From the NCBI RefSeq assembly GCF_017313105.1, contig NZ_JAFLND010000003.1, positions 560,879-624,878 of the forward strand: a stretch of DNA of 64,000 bases. The letters are read 5' to 3'. A program made the position numbers and the translations under genes. Under the pieces are notes generated by a model, which ran no database searches, was not told where the DNA came from, and saw nothing but the letters and a program-made list of their open reading frames with translations. The stretch comes from [Muricauda] lutisoli (nom. illeg.). GTDB taxonomy: Bacteria > Bacteroidota > Bacteroidia > Flavobacteriales > Flavobacteriaceae. This document shows, piece by piece, positions 1-8,504 of the stretch (the first letter of the stretch is position 1; the number at the start of each line of letters is the position of its first letter).

Positions 1-417
1 GATTGGGCGTTCACCTACACGGGTAACTTCGGGGTGGTTTCTGGGTTTCGCTGGCTCACCGAGCTCATGCTGTACATCCCAAAAAATACCTTTGTCCAAT
101 CCAGCTGTTCCGGCATAATACGGGCTGGATTCGTAGATAACAGGAAGTTTTAGATTTTCTGTGTCCGTTTGCTCTGGGCGTGTAACATCTACATGCATGC
201 GGTCCAGTTTACCATCACCATCGGAATCAAAAGTGGTTTCTACCCAAAGATCATGGCGTATCCATTGGCTGGGGTCGGAAAATGCCTCGACCACCTGGGC
301 CTCGCCATTTTCTATGACCGGACCGGCTTTTTTCGCCATTTGGCCCTGGCCGATAAAAACAAAGGCAATTAAAAACGTGGCAAGTGTCCAATAATGTCTA
401 AATTTTCGCTGTATCAT
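1..417 (-). CDS. Secreted Xaa-Pro dipeptidyl-peptidase-like hydrolase (S15/CocE type), N-terminal part only
   Basis: The frame is open on the minus strand from an ATG at 417 to the window edge (139 codons), so the catalytic part lies outside the window. Residues 1-26 look like a Sec signal peptide (basic MIQRK start, then a hydrophobic core). After it comes a stretch typical of S15/CocE-family peptidases: the first beta strands (DGDGKLDRMHVDVTRP) followed by LPVIYESSPYYAG. Members of this family are serine hydrolases that remove Xaa-Pro dipeptides or hydrolyse esters; here it would be exported. The family call rests on the N-terminal segment only; the Ser-Asp-His triad cannot be checked. Confidence 0.7.
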   Translation of the reverse strand, partial: MIQRKFRHYWTLATFLIAFVFIGQGQMAKKAGPVIENGEAQVVEAFSDPSQWIRHDLWVETTFDSDGDGKLDRMHVDVTRPEQTDTENLKLPVIYESSPYYAGTAGLDKGIFWDVQHELGEPAKPRNHPEVTRVGERPI

Positions 418-546
418 GATTTTTTTTATTCTTCTAAATGAAGTAATGAAGTTCCCAAGATACTAAATCTTAAACAGGGATTTGATTTTTGAATTCACCA
501 AAACTTTGTTTTTATTTACCTTTAACAGCTATTTTAACAGAACGCC

Positions 547-2520
547 TTGATTTCAAAAACCACCATAGACCAAGTATATGAAACCGCCCGTTTGGAGGAG
601 GTGATCGGTGATTTTGTCCAGTTGAAGAAATCAGGTTCCAATTTTAAGGGTCTGAGTCCATTTACTGATGAACGCACCCCTAGTTTTATGGTATCTCCAG
701 TAAAACAGATTTGGAAGGATTTTAGTAGTGGTAAAGGGGGCAATGTGGTTGCTTTTTTGATGGAGCACGAACATTTTACCTATCCCGAAGCCATAAAATA
801 CTTGGCTAAAAAGTACAATATAGAGGTAGAGGAAACCGAGCAAACGGATGAGCAAAAAGAACAGGCCAATGAGCGTGAGAGCATGTATCTGGTCTCTGAG
901 TATGCCCAAAAGTATTTTACCGAAACACTTTGGGAATCTGAACCCGGAAAAGCCATTGGACTGACATACTTTAAGGAGCGTGGATTTACTGATGCGACTA
1001 TCAAGAAATTTGGGCTCGGCTATAGTTTGGACGAGTGGGAAGCTTTTACCAAAACAGCTTTGGATAACGGATATAAGCTCGAGTTTCTGGAGAAAACGGG
1101 CCTCACCATTGTTAAGGAACAGGTCGGTGGCGAAAATCGAAAATTTGATAGGTTCAAGGGACGTGTAATGTTTCCTATCCATTCCATGAGCGGTCGTGTG
1201 CTCGGATTTGGTGGTAGAATATTGACCAACGATAAAAAAGCAGCAAAATATCTAAACTCGCCGGAAAGCGAGATCTATCACAAAAGCAAGGTGCTGTATG
1301 GGATTCACTATGCCAAACAGGCCATCGCCAAAGAAGATAACTGCTATTTGGTAGAAGGTTATACCGATGTCATCCAAATGTACCAGCGAGGGGTGGAGAA
1401 TGTAGTGTCATCGAGTGGAACGGCTTTAACGCCTGAGCAGATTCGACTCATTAACCGGCTCACAAAAAATATTACCGTTCTGTTTGATGGTGATGCCGCA
1501 GGTCTTCGTGCGTCCTTACGCGGTATCGACCTTATTTTGGAACAGGGCATGAATGTTAAGGTCTGTACGTTTCCAGAAGGCGAAGACCCCGATAGTTTTG
1601 CCAAAAACAACACCTACGAAGATCTGGTGCAGTACTTGGGGGAAAATGCCAAGGATTTTATTCAGTTCAAGACCTCCCTATTGGCCAAAGAAGCTGCCAA
1701 CGACCCCATAAAACGAGCGGATACGGTACGTGATATAGTAAACAGTATCAGTAAAATACCAGATCGTATTCGACAGGAAATCTACGTGCAGGAGTGTGCA
1801 AAAATCATGCAGATTTCCGAGGATGTACTGTACAATACCTTGGCCCAGATCGATAAAAAACATCAAACCGATATCTCCAAAAAGGCAAAGAAAGAACATA
1901 AGGCCTTTGAGGTGGTAAAGAACGACGCCGTAGTAGAGAAAGTTGATGTACAGTACGAATTGGAACGAAAGATCATTGAGGTGCTGTTGCTTTACGGGAA
2001 CCAAAAGCAGGAGTTTGAGGATTTGGTGCTCAAAGAAAATGATGAGGGAGAACTGGTGCTAGAGCCCGAGGTCGTTGAGGCAAAGGTCTACGAAAAAGTG
2101 TATTTGGATCTTCAGGATGATGAAATCGAGCTGACGAATGAGCAGTTCAAAACCATTTATTATAAATTAATCGAGAGGTTGAACGAGGATTCGGAGTTTT
2201 CGATCAACACTTTTTTATCGGATTTGGATCAAGAAACGGTATCGCAGGTATCTTCAATTTTGATGGAAGAAGAGCAGTATGTGTTGCACGATTGGGAGCG
2301 AAGGGACATTTACCCAAAAGAAAAACAGATAGGCGTTGCGCAGTTGGTTGGAGAGACCATTTTAACCCTGCGATGTAACTTGATCAAAAATCGAATCGAA
2401 AAATTACAGGAAAGAACTCAGGATACGCCGGGGGACAATACGGAGGTTTTAGAGGAAATAGTGAATTACCTTCAACTTAATAAACTGTTGAATGCCAAAT
2501 TGAACCGTGTACTATCTTAA
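547..2520 (+). CDS. dnaG: DNA primase DnaG, zinc-binding ligands replaced
   Basis: This is a 657-residue replicative primase that makes RNA primers for the fork. Translation must begin at TTG 547: an in-frame TAA lies at 535-537 and the next ATG would remove the conserved N-terminus. The TOPRIM core is intact, with the EGYTD glutamate at residue 270 and the DGD motif at 314-316. The C-terminal third (about 430-657) is the helicase-interaction region. The N-terminal domain (about 1-95) aligns with the usual zinc ribbon, but the ligands are gone: CPFH is S37-P-F-T40 and CFGC is D58-F-S-S61. The rest of the domain fold is recognisable, so this looks like a structural substitution rather than decay. 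It appears monocistronic, and an inverted-repeat terminator follows at 2527. Confidence 0.96.
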   Translation: MISKTTIDQVYETARLEEVIGDFVQLKKSGSNFKGLSPFTDERTPSFMVSPVKQIWKDFSSGKGGNVVAFLMEHEHFTYPEAIKYLAKKYNIEVEETEQTDEQKEQANERESMYLVSEYAQKYFTETLWESEPGKAIGLTYFKERGFTDATIKKFGLGYSLDEWEAFTKTALDNGYKLEFLEKTGLTIVKEQVGGENRKFDRFKGRVMFPIHSMSGRVLGFGGRILTNDKKAAKYLNSPESEIYHKSKVLYGIHYAKQAIAKEDNCYLVEGYTDVIQMYQRGVENVVSSSGTALTPEQIRLINRLTKNITVLFDGDAAGLRASLRGIDLILEQGMNVKVCTFPEGEDPDSFAKNNTYEDLVQYLGENAKDFIQFKTSLLAKEAANDPIKRADTVRDIVNSISKIPDRIRQEIYVQECAKIMQISEDVLYNTLAQIDKKHQTDISKKAKKEHKAFEVVKNDAVVEKVDVQYELERKIIEVLLLYGNQKQEFEDLVLKENDEGELVLEPEVVEAKVYEKVYLDLQDDEIELTNEQFKTIYYKLIERLNEDSEFSINTFLSDLDQETVSQVSSILMEEEQYVLHDWERRDIYPKEKQIGVAQLVGETILTLRCNLIKNRIEKLQERTQDTPGDNTEVLEEIVNYLQLNKLLNAKLNRVLS

Positions 2521-2526
2521 TATATA

Positions 2527-2558
2527 AAACCCCTTCCAATTGAAATTGAAAGGGGTTT
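2527..2558. terminator. Inverted repeat between convergent dnaG and response regulator
   Basis: AAACCCCTT (2527-2535) pairs with AAGGGGTTT (2550-2558), and the inner bases extend the stem. It lies between two tail-to-tail genes and has A/T-rich flanks on both sides, so it probably terminates both. Confidence 0.75.
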
Positions 2559-2586
2559 CCACAATAGTTGGTTTGGTTGGGTATTT

Positions 2587-3216
2587 CTAATATAGTTCCA
2601 AGGCTTTGGCCTGTTGTAGCAAGTCCACTAAATTATCCACATTTAATTTTTTCATCAAACGGGCTTTGTAGGTACTTACTGTTTTTTCGTTTAGATTCAA
2701 TCCTTCAGCTACCTCTTTGTTTCTTTTTCCACTGGCCAGTAGTTTCAGTACTTCAACCTCTCTTGAAGAAAGTTTTCTAAAGAACCTGCGTGGTTTTTGT
2801 GTCCCTTCGTCAAAAGCAAGACGTTGGGCCAGTTCGTTTGTGATGAACATGTTGCCTTCGCTTACTTTTTTGACTGCGGAAACAATATAGTCCAAATCGG
2901 CAGTTTTGGACAAGTATCCAAATGCTCCGGCACGGATGGTACTTAGGGCATAAACGTCTTCGGATTGACCGCTGTACATTAAGGTCTTAATGTCTGGAAA
3001 TTCCAATTTCATTTTTCTAAGGGTGGCAATACCGTTTATTTCTGGAATGTCCATCTCTAAAATCACTACATCGGGAGTTACGGTTTTCAATGTAGTAAAA
3101 AGCTCTTCAGTAGTTGAAACATCTGCGATAACTTCAATTTCGGAGCTAGATTCAAGTACCTGTCTAATACCAAGCCTAACAATAGGATGGTTGTCAGCAA
3201 TCAATACTTTTATCAT
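2587..3216 (-). CDS. NarL/FixJ-type response regulator with Glu at the phospho-acceptor site
   Basis: The product has 209 residues: a receiver domain (1-120) and a LuxR-type helix-turn-helix (about 148-205, with the signature LSSREVEVLKLLASGK and KTVSTYKARLMKKL). In the receiver, the acidic pocket has D8 but N9. The conserved Ser/Thr (S82) and Lys (K104) are present. The residue that should be the phosphorylated Asp is Glu54 (VILEMDIPEING; codon GAG), with an Asp two positions later (D56). It may therefore act independently of phosphorylation or mimic the active state. No histidine kinase is adjacent; a hybrid kinase lies about 24 kb away, but no link is shown. Confidence 0.9.
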   Translation of the reverse strand: MIKVLIADNHPIVRLGIRQVLESSSEIEVIADVSTTEELFTTLKTVTPDVVILEMDIPEINGIATLRKMKLEFPDIKTLMYSGQSEDVYALSTIRAGAFGYLSKTADLDYIVSAVKKVSEGNMFITNELAQRLAFDEGTQKPRRFFRKLSSREVEVLKLLASGKRNKEVAEGLNLNEKTVSTYKARLMKKLNVDNLVDLLQQAKALELY

Positions 3217-3373
3217 TTGTTTTGGTTTATTTTAATTAATGGTTAGCTGCTAAATACTAAAAGTATAGCGAGCAAGATAATGATTTAATAATGTAAAACT
3301 GTAACTTTTTTCTTAAAACCATAGTTTTTCTGGGGTATTTTTCGTCTTAAACTGGGGTTTTTCAGTTAAACCG

Positions 3374-4162
3374 CTACTTTAGCCCATCCGGAATCTCACA
3401 AATAGGTATGGGAACCATCTTATGTTTGTTTGCAGAATTATATCTTTTATATATGGAGAATATTTCTTTTTCCCTGCCAGAAAAATCATCAGCTTTCTTT
3501 CCTTGGTCATCCATTTCCATGGCCCATTCCAATTCTGGGTAGGATGCTCCTATTTGATCTTCATCGGTTCGGCTATCTCCCCATAGCCCATCGGTAGGTG
3601 CGGCATCCATAATGTCCTGGTTCACCCCAAGGGCCCTGCCCAATTCATAAACCTCGGTCTTGACCAAATCGGCAATCGGGCTAAGGTCAACACCACCATC
3701 CCCATATTTAGTATAGAATCCAATCCCGAAATCCTCCACTTTGTTTCCTGTTCCGGCCACCAAATATCCTTTTAGGGCCGCAAAATAGTATAGGGTGGTC
3801 ATCCGTAGTCTGGCCCTAGTATTGGCGAGTGACATAAAACGATCTTCTTCATTTTCTACTTTTGGGAAAGCGTCTACCAAGCTATCAAAAACCGGTGTTA
3901 GATTTACTGGTTGCCTTGAAACATTTGGAAAGTTTTCAATCAACCAATCAATATGCCTGTCAGCTCGGGTCACTTGATTTTTTCCCTGATGTATCGGCAT
4001 TTCCAAACATAAAAGGTCCAATCCGGTTTTTGCACAGAGTGTTGAGGTCACTGCAGAATCGATTCCGCCTGAAACTCCAATTACAAAACCTTTGCATTTT
4101 GCATTTTTGGCATACTCTTTTAGCCAATTAACAATATGGTCGATTACCTTTTCTGTCTGCAT
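3374..4162 (-). CDS. nadE: NAD+ synthetase, ammonia-dependent type
   Basis: This 262-residue cytosolic enzyme amidates deamido-NAD to NAD+ with ATP, the last step of NAD synthesis. The PP-loop motif SGGIDS is at residues 31-36, and the C-terminal half carries the substrate loop region (KVEDFGIGFYTKYGDGG). There is no N-terminal nitrilase-like glutaminase domain, so the short form uses ammonia directly. The gene is transcribed divergently from gldB. The 157-base gap between its 3' end and the response-regulator start shows no convincing terminator. Confidence 0.95.
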   Translation of the reverse strand: MQTEKVIDHIVNWLKEYAKNAKCKGFVIGVSGGIDSAVTSTLCAKTGLDLLCLEMPIHQGKNQVTRADRHIDWLIENFPNVSRQPVNLTPVFDSLVDAFPKVENEEDRFMSLANTRARLRMTTLYYFAALKGYLVAGTGNKVEDFGIGFYTKYGDGGVDLSPIADLVKTEVYELGRALGVNQDIMDAAPTDGLWGDSRTDEDQIGASYPELEWAMEMDDQGKKADDFSGREKEIFSIYKRYNSANKHKMVPIPICEIPDGLK

Positions 4163-4187
4163 ATCTTACTATTTAGATTCTATAAAT

Positions 4188-4195
4188 TACCTTTG
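4188..4195 (+). promoter_or_regulatory. -7 element of the gldBC promoter
   Basis: TACCTTTG matches the Bacteroidota -7 consensus TAnnTTTG. It lies 33 bases before the ATG at 4229 and downstream of the longer upstream start (4136), which supports the shorter GldB start. No clear -33 TTG was seen. Confidence 0.55.
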
Positions 4196-4228
4196 TGCCC
4201 TGTAAATTTAAACCCTGTGCCCTTAAAA

Positions 4229-5218
4229 ATGAAGTGGTTGTTCAAATACTTTACTATTCCCGTGTTCAGAAGTTTTGTTTTAGTGATGGTTTTGTTGCTT
4301 TCATCCTGTGAGGAAACAGATAAGACGGAAGAAGAAATTGATAAGGTTACTGTTGATTTACAGATTTCAAGGTTTGATAGGGAATTCGCCAATGCAGCGC
4401 CAAATGAAATTCCCGCTTTAAAGGAGAAATACCCGTACTTGTTCCCGGAGCAGTTTCCAGATAGTGTTTGGGTCGCCAAACTTACGGACACCATTCAAGT
4501 TGAACTATCGGAAGAGGTAGCCAAAGCTTTTGGCGATTTTGAGGAAGAATCTGCGGATTTGGAGTCCCTCTTCAAACATATAAAATATTATTTCCCAGAA
4601 ACAAAAACACCCCATGTGGTAACACTTACTTCGGATGTTAGGTACGATAATCGAATTATACTGACGGATTCATTGTTGCTCATTGGCTTGGACAATTACC
4701 TGGGTAAAGACCATCATTTTTATGAAGGACTGCAACGGTACATTGCATCAAATTTGGACAAAAAGTTTTTGACTTCCGATGTGACAAGTGCCTTTGCCAA
4801 AAAAGTACTCAGCTATCCGCGCAACCGAACCCTCCTTTCCCGTATGGTATACTTTGGAAAAGAACTTTACCTAAAAGACAAACTGATTCCCTCCGCTACG
4901 GATGCACAGAAAATCGGATACTCAGAAGAAGAAATAGAGTGGGCAAGGGCCAACGAAGAGCAAATGTGGAAATATTTTGTAGAGCGGGAATTGCTCTACA
5001 GTACAGACGCAGGCTTAGATAGAAAATTTTTGGATCCAGCGCCTTTTTCCAAGTTTGGGTTGGAACTGGACAACGAATCACCTCCAAGATTGGGAAGATA
5101 CATGGGTTGGCAAATTGTGAGGGCCTTTATGGAAAAAACGGATACAGGCCTGAAACAGATGTTAGGGATGCCCGCAGATGAAATTTTAAAACAATCAAAT
5201 TACAAACCAAAAAGATAA
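4229..5218 (+). CDS. gldB: Gliding motility lipoprotein GldB
   Basis: The product has 329 residues from the ATG at 4229. A longer reading from 4136 is possible but starts upstream of the promoter motif and buries the signal peptide. Residues 1-26 are a lipoprotein signal ending in LLLSSCEE, so the mature protein would be lipid-anchored at the Cys. GldB is required for flavobacterial gliding and for T9SS-dependent functions; its biochemical activity is not established. The assignment rests on overall family recognition (DRKFLDPAPFSKFG, PPRLGRYMGWQIVRAFM) and on the gldC partner that starts one base after its stop, the classical gldBC arrangement. Confidence 0.9.
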   Translation: MKWLFKYFTIPVFRSFVLVMVLLLSSCEETDKTEEEIDKVTVDLQISRFDREFANAAPNEIPALKEKYPYLFPEQFPDSVWVAKLTDTIQVELSEEVAKAFGDFEEESADLESLFKHIKYYFPETKTPHVVTLTSDVRYDNRIILTDSLLLIGLDNYLGKDHHFYEGLQRYIASNLDKKFLTSDVTSAFAKKVLSYPRNRTLLSRMVYFGKELYLKDKLIPSATDAQKIGYSEEEIEWARANEEQMWKYFVERELLYSTDAGLDRKFLDPAPFSKFGLELDNESPPRLGRYMGWQIVRAFMEKTDTGLKQMLGMPADEILKQSNYKPKR

Positions 5219-5554
5219 ATGGCAGTAGAACACACTTCGGAGATAACCTTAAAGGTTGGATTGGATGAGAACCGAGTGCCCGAAGAATTAAAATGGTCGG
5301 CACAGGACGGTGGTATTAATGAAGAAGAGGCCAAAGCCATGATGCTGTCCGTTTGGGATAGCAAAAACCAAGAATCCTTAAAAATCGATCTTTGGACCAA
5401 GGATATGCCCGTAGACGAAATGAAAGTGTTTTTTCATCAGACATTGGTTACCATGGCGGATACTTTTTTCAAGGCAACTCAGGATGAAAAAATGACCGCT
5501 ACCATGAAGGACTTTTGCGATTACTTTGCAGAGAAGTTGGAATTGAAGAAATAA
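5219..5554 (+). CDS. gldC: Gliding motility protein GldC
   Basis: This is a small 111-residue soluble protein with no signal peptide or membrane segment, starting immediately after the gldB stop (TAA then ATG), so the two are translationally coupled. The sequence is rich in Lys, Glu and Asp, with the family-typical HTSEITLKVGLDENRVPE start and a DFCDYFAEKL C-terminus. In Flavobacterium, GldC aids gliding but is less critical than GldB; its mechanism is unknown. It is tail-to-tail with the next gene, 29 bases away. Confidence 0.92.
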   Translation: MAVEHTSEITLKVGLDENRVPEELKWSAQDGGINEEEAKAMMLSVWDSKNQESLKIDLWTKDMPVDEMKVFFHQTLVTMADTFFKATQDEKMTATMKDFCDYFAEKLELKK

Positions 5555-5583
5555 AGGTTTTAAACTTCTTTGGATTTGGGTCA

Positions 5584-6063
5584 TTAATCGACTTGATTCA
5601 TTTTATATTTTTCCGCTCCCCGCAAATCCAAGGCGCGAATTATATGTTCTTTCTTTGGTGCTTGTAAGCTCATATAAAATACCATTCCTACAGTAATGAT
5701 GAGGTATAGTAGGTTTTGGGTCAAATAAAAAACTGCTGCACTAAAGAGTGCAGGTATTTCCAGAAATACGATCTTCAATAAAAAAGCAGTTTGAAACCTC
5801 TCAAGTTTTTTAGGTAGCGATAGGTCCGCTGCAATACTTGAAAGTTTTTTTTTAAAGAGCAGGTCACTTAAATATATGCCAAGAATAATAACGGGAATTA
5901 CAATTACCAATAACATATCCCTGGTATTCAGAATTAACAAATATGGGTTGTTTGTCATAAAGTAAAACATTGTACCAAGAGTAATTGGACTAGCCATTAT
6001 GGCTTTATGTATCAAGTTGATTCTTTTAAAAAAACCAGAAATTTCACTTTTGCTATCATTCAT
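5584..6063 (-). CDS. Hypothetical four-helix integral membrane protein
   Basis: I do not recognise a named family for this 159-residue protein. It has about four hydrophobic segments (roughly residues 20-38, 50-70, 92-113 and 116-134) separated by short basic loops (LLFKKKLSS, KKLERFQ) and a charged C-terminal tail (APKKEHIIRALDLRG). There is no signal peptide. It stands alone on the minus strand, converging with gldC. The good length and codon use make it a credible gene; its function is unknown. Confidence 0.75.
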   Translation of the reverse strand: MNDSKSEISGFFKRINLIHKAIMASPITLGTMFYFMTNNPYLLILNTRDMLLVIVIPVIILGIYLSDLLFKKKLSSIAADLSLPKKLERFQTAFLLKIVFLEIPALFSAAVFYLTQNLLYLIITVGMVFYMSLQAPKKEHIIRALDLRGAEKYKMNQVD

Positions 6064-6162
6064 TTTGTGGTGTTTTATTCAAAATAATGAAAGGCTAAGC
6101 ACTATAACGATTGGTAATTGACGAATGTGAAGTTTCAATTGATGTATTGGTGCATGTTCAGG

Positions 6163-6828
6163 TCAATCCCCTGCCACCAACATATTGATTTTCCAGCCAT
6201 TTTCGGTTTTGATCAACCCTAACCGATAGCCAATGGGGGATATCAAAAATTTACCATAAACATATCCAGATAGGCCATTGTCCACCGTAGTTATGTTGAG
6301 CCAGTCGTTATTTTCTGAAAGTATTTCGCCATCGGGATCGGATATTTTCACAATTTGATAGCTGAGTTGCCCAAGAACCTCTGAGTTTTCGGTGGTCGGT
6401 TTGTTCCTTACGTTTACATTGTTGCCCAAAACCAAGTAGTGTTCAAAAGCATCGTACTGATCTGGCCAATCCGTAAATGTAAAGGGTAAATAGTAGCTGT
6501 TTTTATCTTTTGAAGCATCAAAACTTGGGCCGCCGATTAAAAGGATATTTTCCATGACCTCCCAGAAGTTGGTGGATTCCGCGTTAAAGTCCCAATACAT
6601 CTTAAATTCTTCGATACCTCCATCGCCTCCAAAACTATTGAGGATGTTCGGGTCCAAATGTTCGAGGATAAAATCCTTGTCCTTTTTTCCAACGGCCAAA
6701 GTGAGTTCGGTTAAAAACTTGGATAGCGTATAATCGGATATTTCAACTTTTGGTGGGTAAAATTCGCCTTGTGCCGATAGTTGTACGGAAATAAAACAAA
6801 GGATTCCCAAACAGATATTTTTAATCAT
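6163..6828 (-). CDS. Secreted protein with a C-terminal SH3-like domain
   Basis: Translation from the ATG at 6828 gives 221 residues with a clean Sec signal peptide (MIKNICLGILCFISVQLSAQ). A longer in-frame start at 6972 runs through the upstream terminator and into the pirin gene, so it is rejected. The middle part is unassigned. The C-terminal part (about 130-200) resembles a bacterial SH3 domain (VLGNNVNVRNKPTTENSEVLG, then NDWLNITTVDNGLSGYVYG), a fold that often binds peptidoglycan or peptides. The likely location is the periplasm or cell surface. The exact role is unknown. Confidence 0.75.
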   Translation of the reverse strand: MIKNICLGILCFISVQLSAQGEFYPPKVEISDYTLSKFLTELTLAVGKKDKDFILEHLDPNILNSFGGDGGIEEFKMYWDFNAESTNFWEVMENILLIGGPSFDASKDKNSYYLPFTFTDWPDQYDAFEHYLVLGNNVNVRNKPTTENSEVLGQLSYQIVKISDPDGEILSENNDWLNITTVDNGLSGYVYGKFLISPIGYRLGLIKTENGWKINMLVAGD

Positions 6829-6912
6829 GTGTCGACGGTATTTAGTGGTTTTAAAAATACCTAAAATCATGATATGGTGCGATACGTTTAATTTTATGGA
6901 CCTTTCACAAAT

Positions 6913-6942
6913 AAAAAAAGCCCCGAATCGGGGCTTTTTTAA
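6913..6942 (-). terminator. Rho-independent terminator downstream of pirin gene
   Basis: AGCCCCG and CGGGGCT form a GC-rich stem with a two-base core loop. A-runs on the left give a U-tract on the minus-strand transcript. It lies 20 bases after the pirin stop. Confidence 0.8.
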
Positions 6943-6961
6943 CGAAAATAAGTTGAATAAA

Positions 6962-7690
6962 TCATCTTCCAATAGTGTCCAGACTCATAGGGACTTCCAT
7001 AAGTAAGATCCTACTGTCTGTTGTTGCTTTACAATTGAACGAATCGGTATCCCAAATGCCAAAACCATCTCTTTTTTCAAGTTTTTGGCCATCAATCTCA
7101 ACTTCTCCATCCAAGATAAAAGCATAAACGCCGTTACCCTCTTTTTTTATTCGATAGGAATCTGAAGTGCCTGCATCAAATTTCCCCAAATGGAACCAAG
7201 CATCTTGATGTACCCAAACTCCTTCGTCCTCGGGATTCGGGGATAACACTTGATAAAAAGCGTTTTTCTTTTCAATATCCCGAATGGATATTTGATCATA
7301 TCTGGGTTCAACGTTTCTTTGATTCGGGAAGACCCAAATTTGAAGAAACTTCACTTCTTGGTCGTTGTTTTTATTGTATTCACTATGCTGAATACCGGTG
7401 CCGGCACTCATCACCTGTACATCTCCTTCTTTAATGGTTGTGGTATTGCCCATGCTGTCCTTATGCTCCAAATCACCTTCTAAAGGAATGGAGATAATTT
7501 CCATATTGTCGTGCGGGTGTGTTCCAAAACCTCTACCGGGAGCTACTTGGTCATCATTAAGAACCCGCAATACTCCAAAATGCATACGTTCAGGGTCATG
7601 ATATCCTGCAAAACTAAAGGTATGATAAGAATTCAACCAACCATGGTCAGCGTGTCCGCGAGTTCCTGCTTTGTGCAATACAGATTTCAT
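6962..7690 (-). CDS. Pirin family protein (YhhW-like bicupin)
   Basis: The product has 242 residues from the ATG at 7690 (MKSVLHKAGTRGHADHGWL), the start that matches the family; an upstream ATG at 7735 would add 15 unconserved residues. It has two cupin folds. The N-terminal cupin carries the metal-binding histidines (HADHGW, THPHDNMEI, QHSEYN). YhhW-type pirins bind Fe or similar metals and can show quercetin 2,3-dioxygenase activity in vitro; the physiological substrate is unknown. It stands alone, followed by its own terminator. Confidence 0.88.
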   Translation of the reverse strand: MKSVLHKAGTRGHADHGWLNSYHTFSFAGYHDPERMHFGVLRVLNDDQVAPGRGFGTHPHDNMEIISIPLEGDLEHKDSMGNTTTIKEGDVQVMSAGTGIQHSEYNKNNDQEVKFLQIWVFPNQRNVEPRYDQISIRDIEKKNAFYQVLSPNPEDEGVWVHQDAWFHLGKFDAGTSDSYRIKKEGNGVYAFILDGEVEIDGQKLEKRDGFGIWDTDSFNCKATTDSRILLMEVPMSLDTIGR

Positions 7691-7778
7691 TTTATAGGTT
7701 TTTGTTTTTAGGTGTGCTTTAGTCGTAAAAATCAATATAACCTTACCTTTTTTCGTCGATCAAGAAAGCAGGTATTTG

Positions 7779-8396
7779 TTATTTGGAATTGTTTTGGAAA
7801 AACTCCTGGTTTATGCCGTCTATAAATTCCAAAAGTTCCTCTCTCCCCATACGGTTGCTGGATGAAGTGGTAAAATGTGGAGGAGCTTCCTCCCAGGCAC
7901 CTTCCAATAATTTTTGGAGATAGGCGTTTGTCTGCCTTTCTATGGCGTTGGGTTTAAGCTTGTCCGCCTTGGTGAAAATTATGGCGAACGGAATCTGGTT
8001 CGTGCCCAACCATTCCATGAATTCCAAGTCCACAGGTTGTGGGTCATGGCGGATATCCACCAATACAAAACCACATACCAATTGCTTTCTTTTTTGGAAA
8101 TAATCCGTAATATATTTCTGAAAGGTTTTTTTGTCTTTTTTGGAAACCCGTGCATAACCGTAACCGGGCAAATCTACCAAAAACCAATTGTTGTTGATTT
8201 TAAAATGGTTAATGAGTTGCGTCTTCCCTGGTCTGCCCGAGGTTTTGGCCAATGCTTTTCGTTCTACCAGCATATTGATCAACGATGATTTACCTACATT
8301 GGACCTGCCAATAAATGCATATTCAGGTAATGGCTCGTTAGGACATTTGGCAACATTGGAGTTGCTCATCACAAATTCGGCTGAGGTAATTTTCAT
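7779..8396 (-). CDS. engB: Ribosome biogenesis GTPase EngB (YsxC/YihA)
   Basis: This 205-residue, single-domain TRAFAC GTPase is needed for late assembly of the 50S subunit. The G1 loop GRSNVGKSS is at residues 30-38, G3 DLPGYG at 75-80 and G4 TKAD near residue 144. Both the length and the N-terminus (MKITSAEFVMSNSNVAKCP) fit the family. It is flanked by a pirin gene and an alpha/beta hydrolase on the same strand with gaps of roughly 90-110 bases, so separate promoters are likely. Confidence 0.95.
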   Translation of the reverse strand: MKITSAEFVMSNSNVAKCPNEPLPEYAFIGRSNVGKSSLINMLVERKALAKTSGRPGKTQLINHFKINNNWFLVDLPGYGYARVSKKDKKTFQKYITDYFQKRKQLVCGFVLVDIRHDPQPVDLEFMEWLGTNQIPFAIIFTKADKLKPNAIERQTNAYLQKLLEGAWEEAPPHFTTSSSNRMGREELLEFIDGINQEFFQNNSK

Positions 8397-8504
8397 TTTA
8401 AATAGATGTTAGCTGCTAGATTATAGAAGTCCTATCTAAATCTTTATATGGAAATATGGATGTGATCATTTCCGGTCCACTATCTCAATACTGGACTCTA
8501 GAAT

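Noticed and set aside
631-1182. 183-codon open frame on the minus strand
   Set aside because: It lies wholly inside dnaG on the opposite strand and has no domain, promoter or neighbour support; a shadow of the real gene.
4136-4228. Longer GldB start at 4136
   Set aside because: It lies upstream of the -7 element and puts 31 unconserved residues before the lipoprotein signal peptide.
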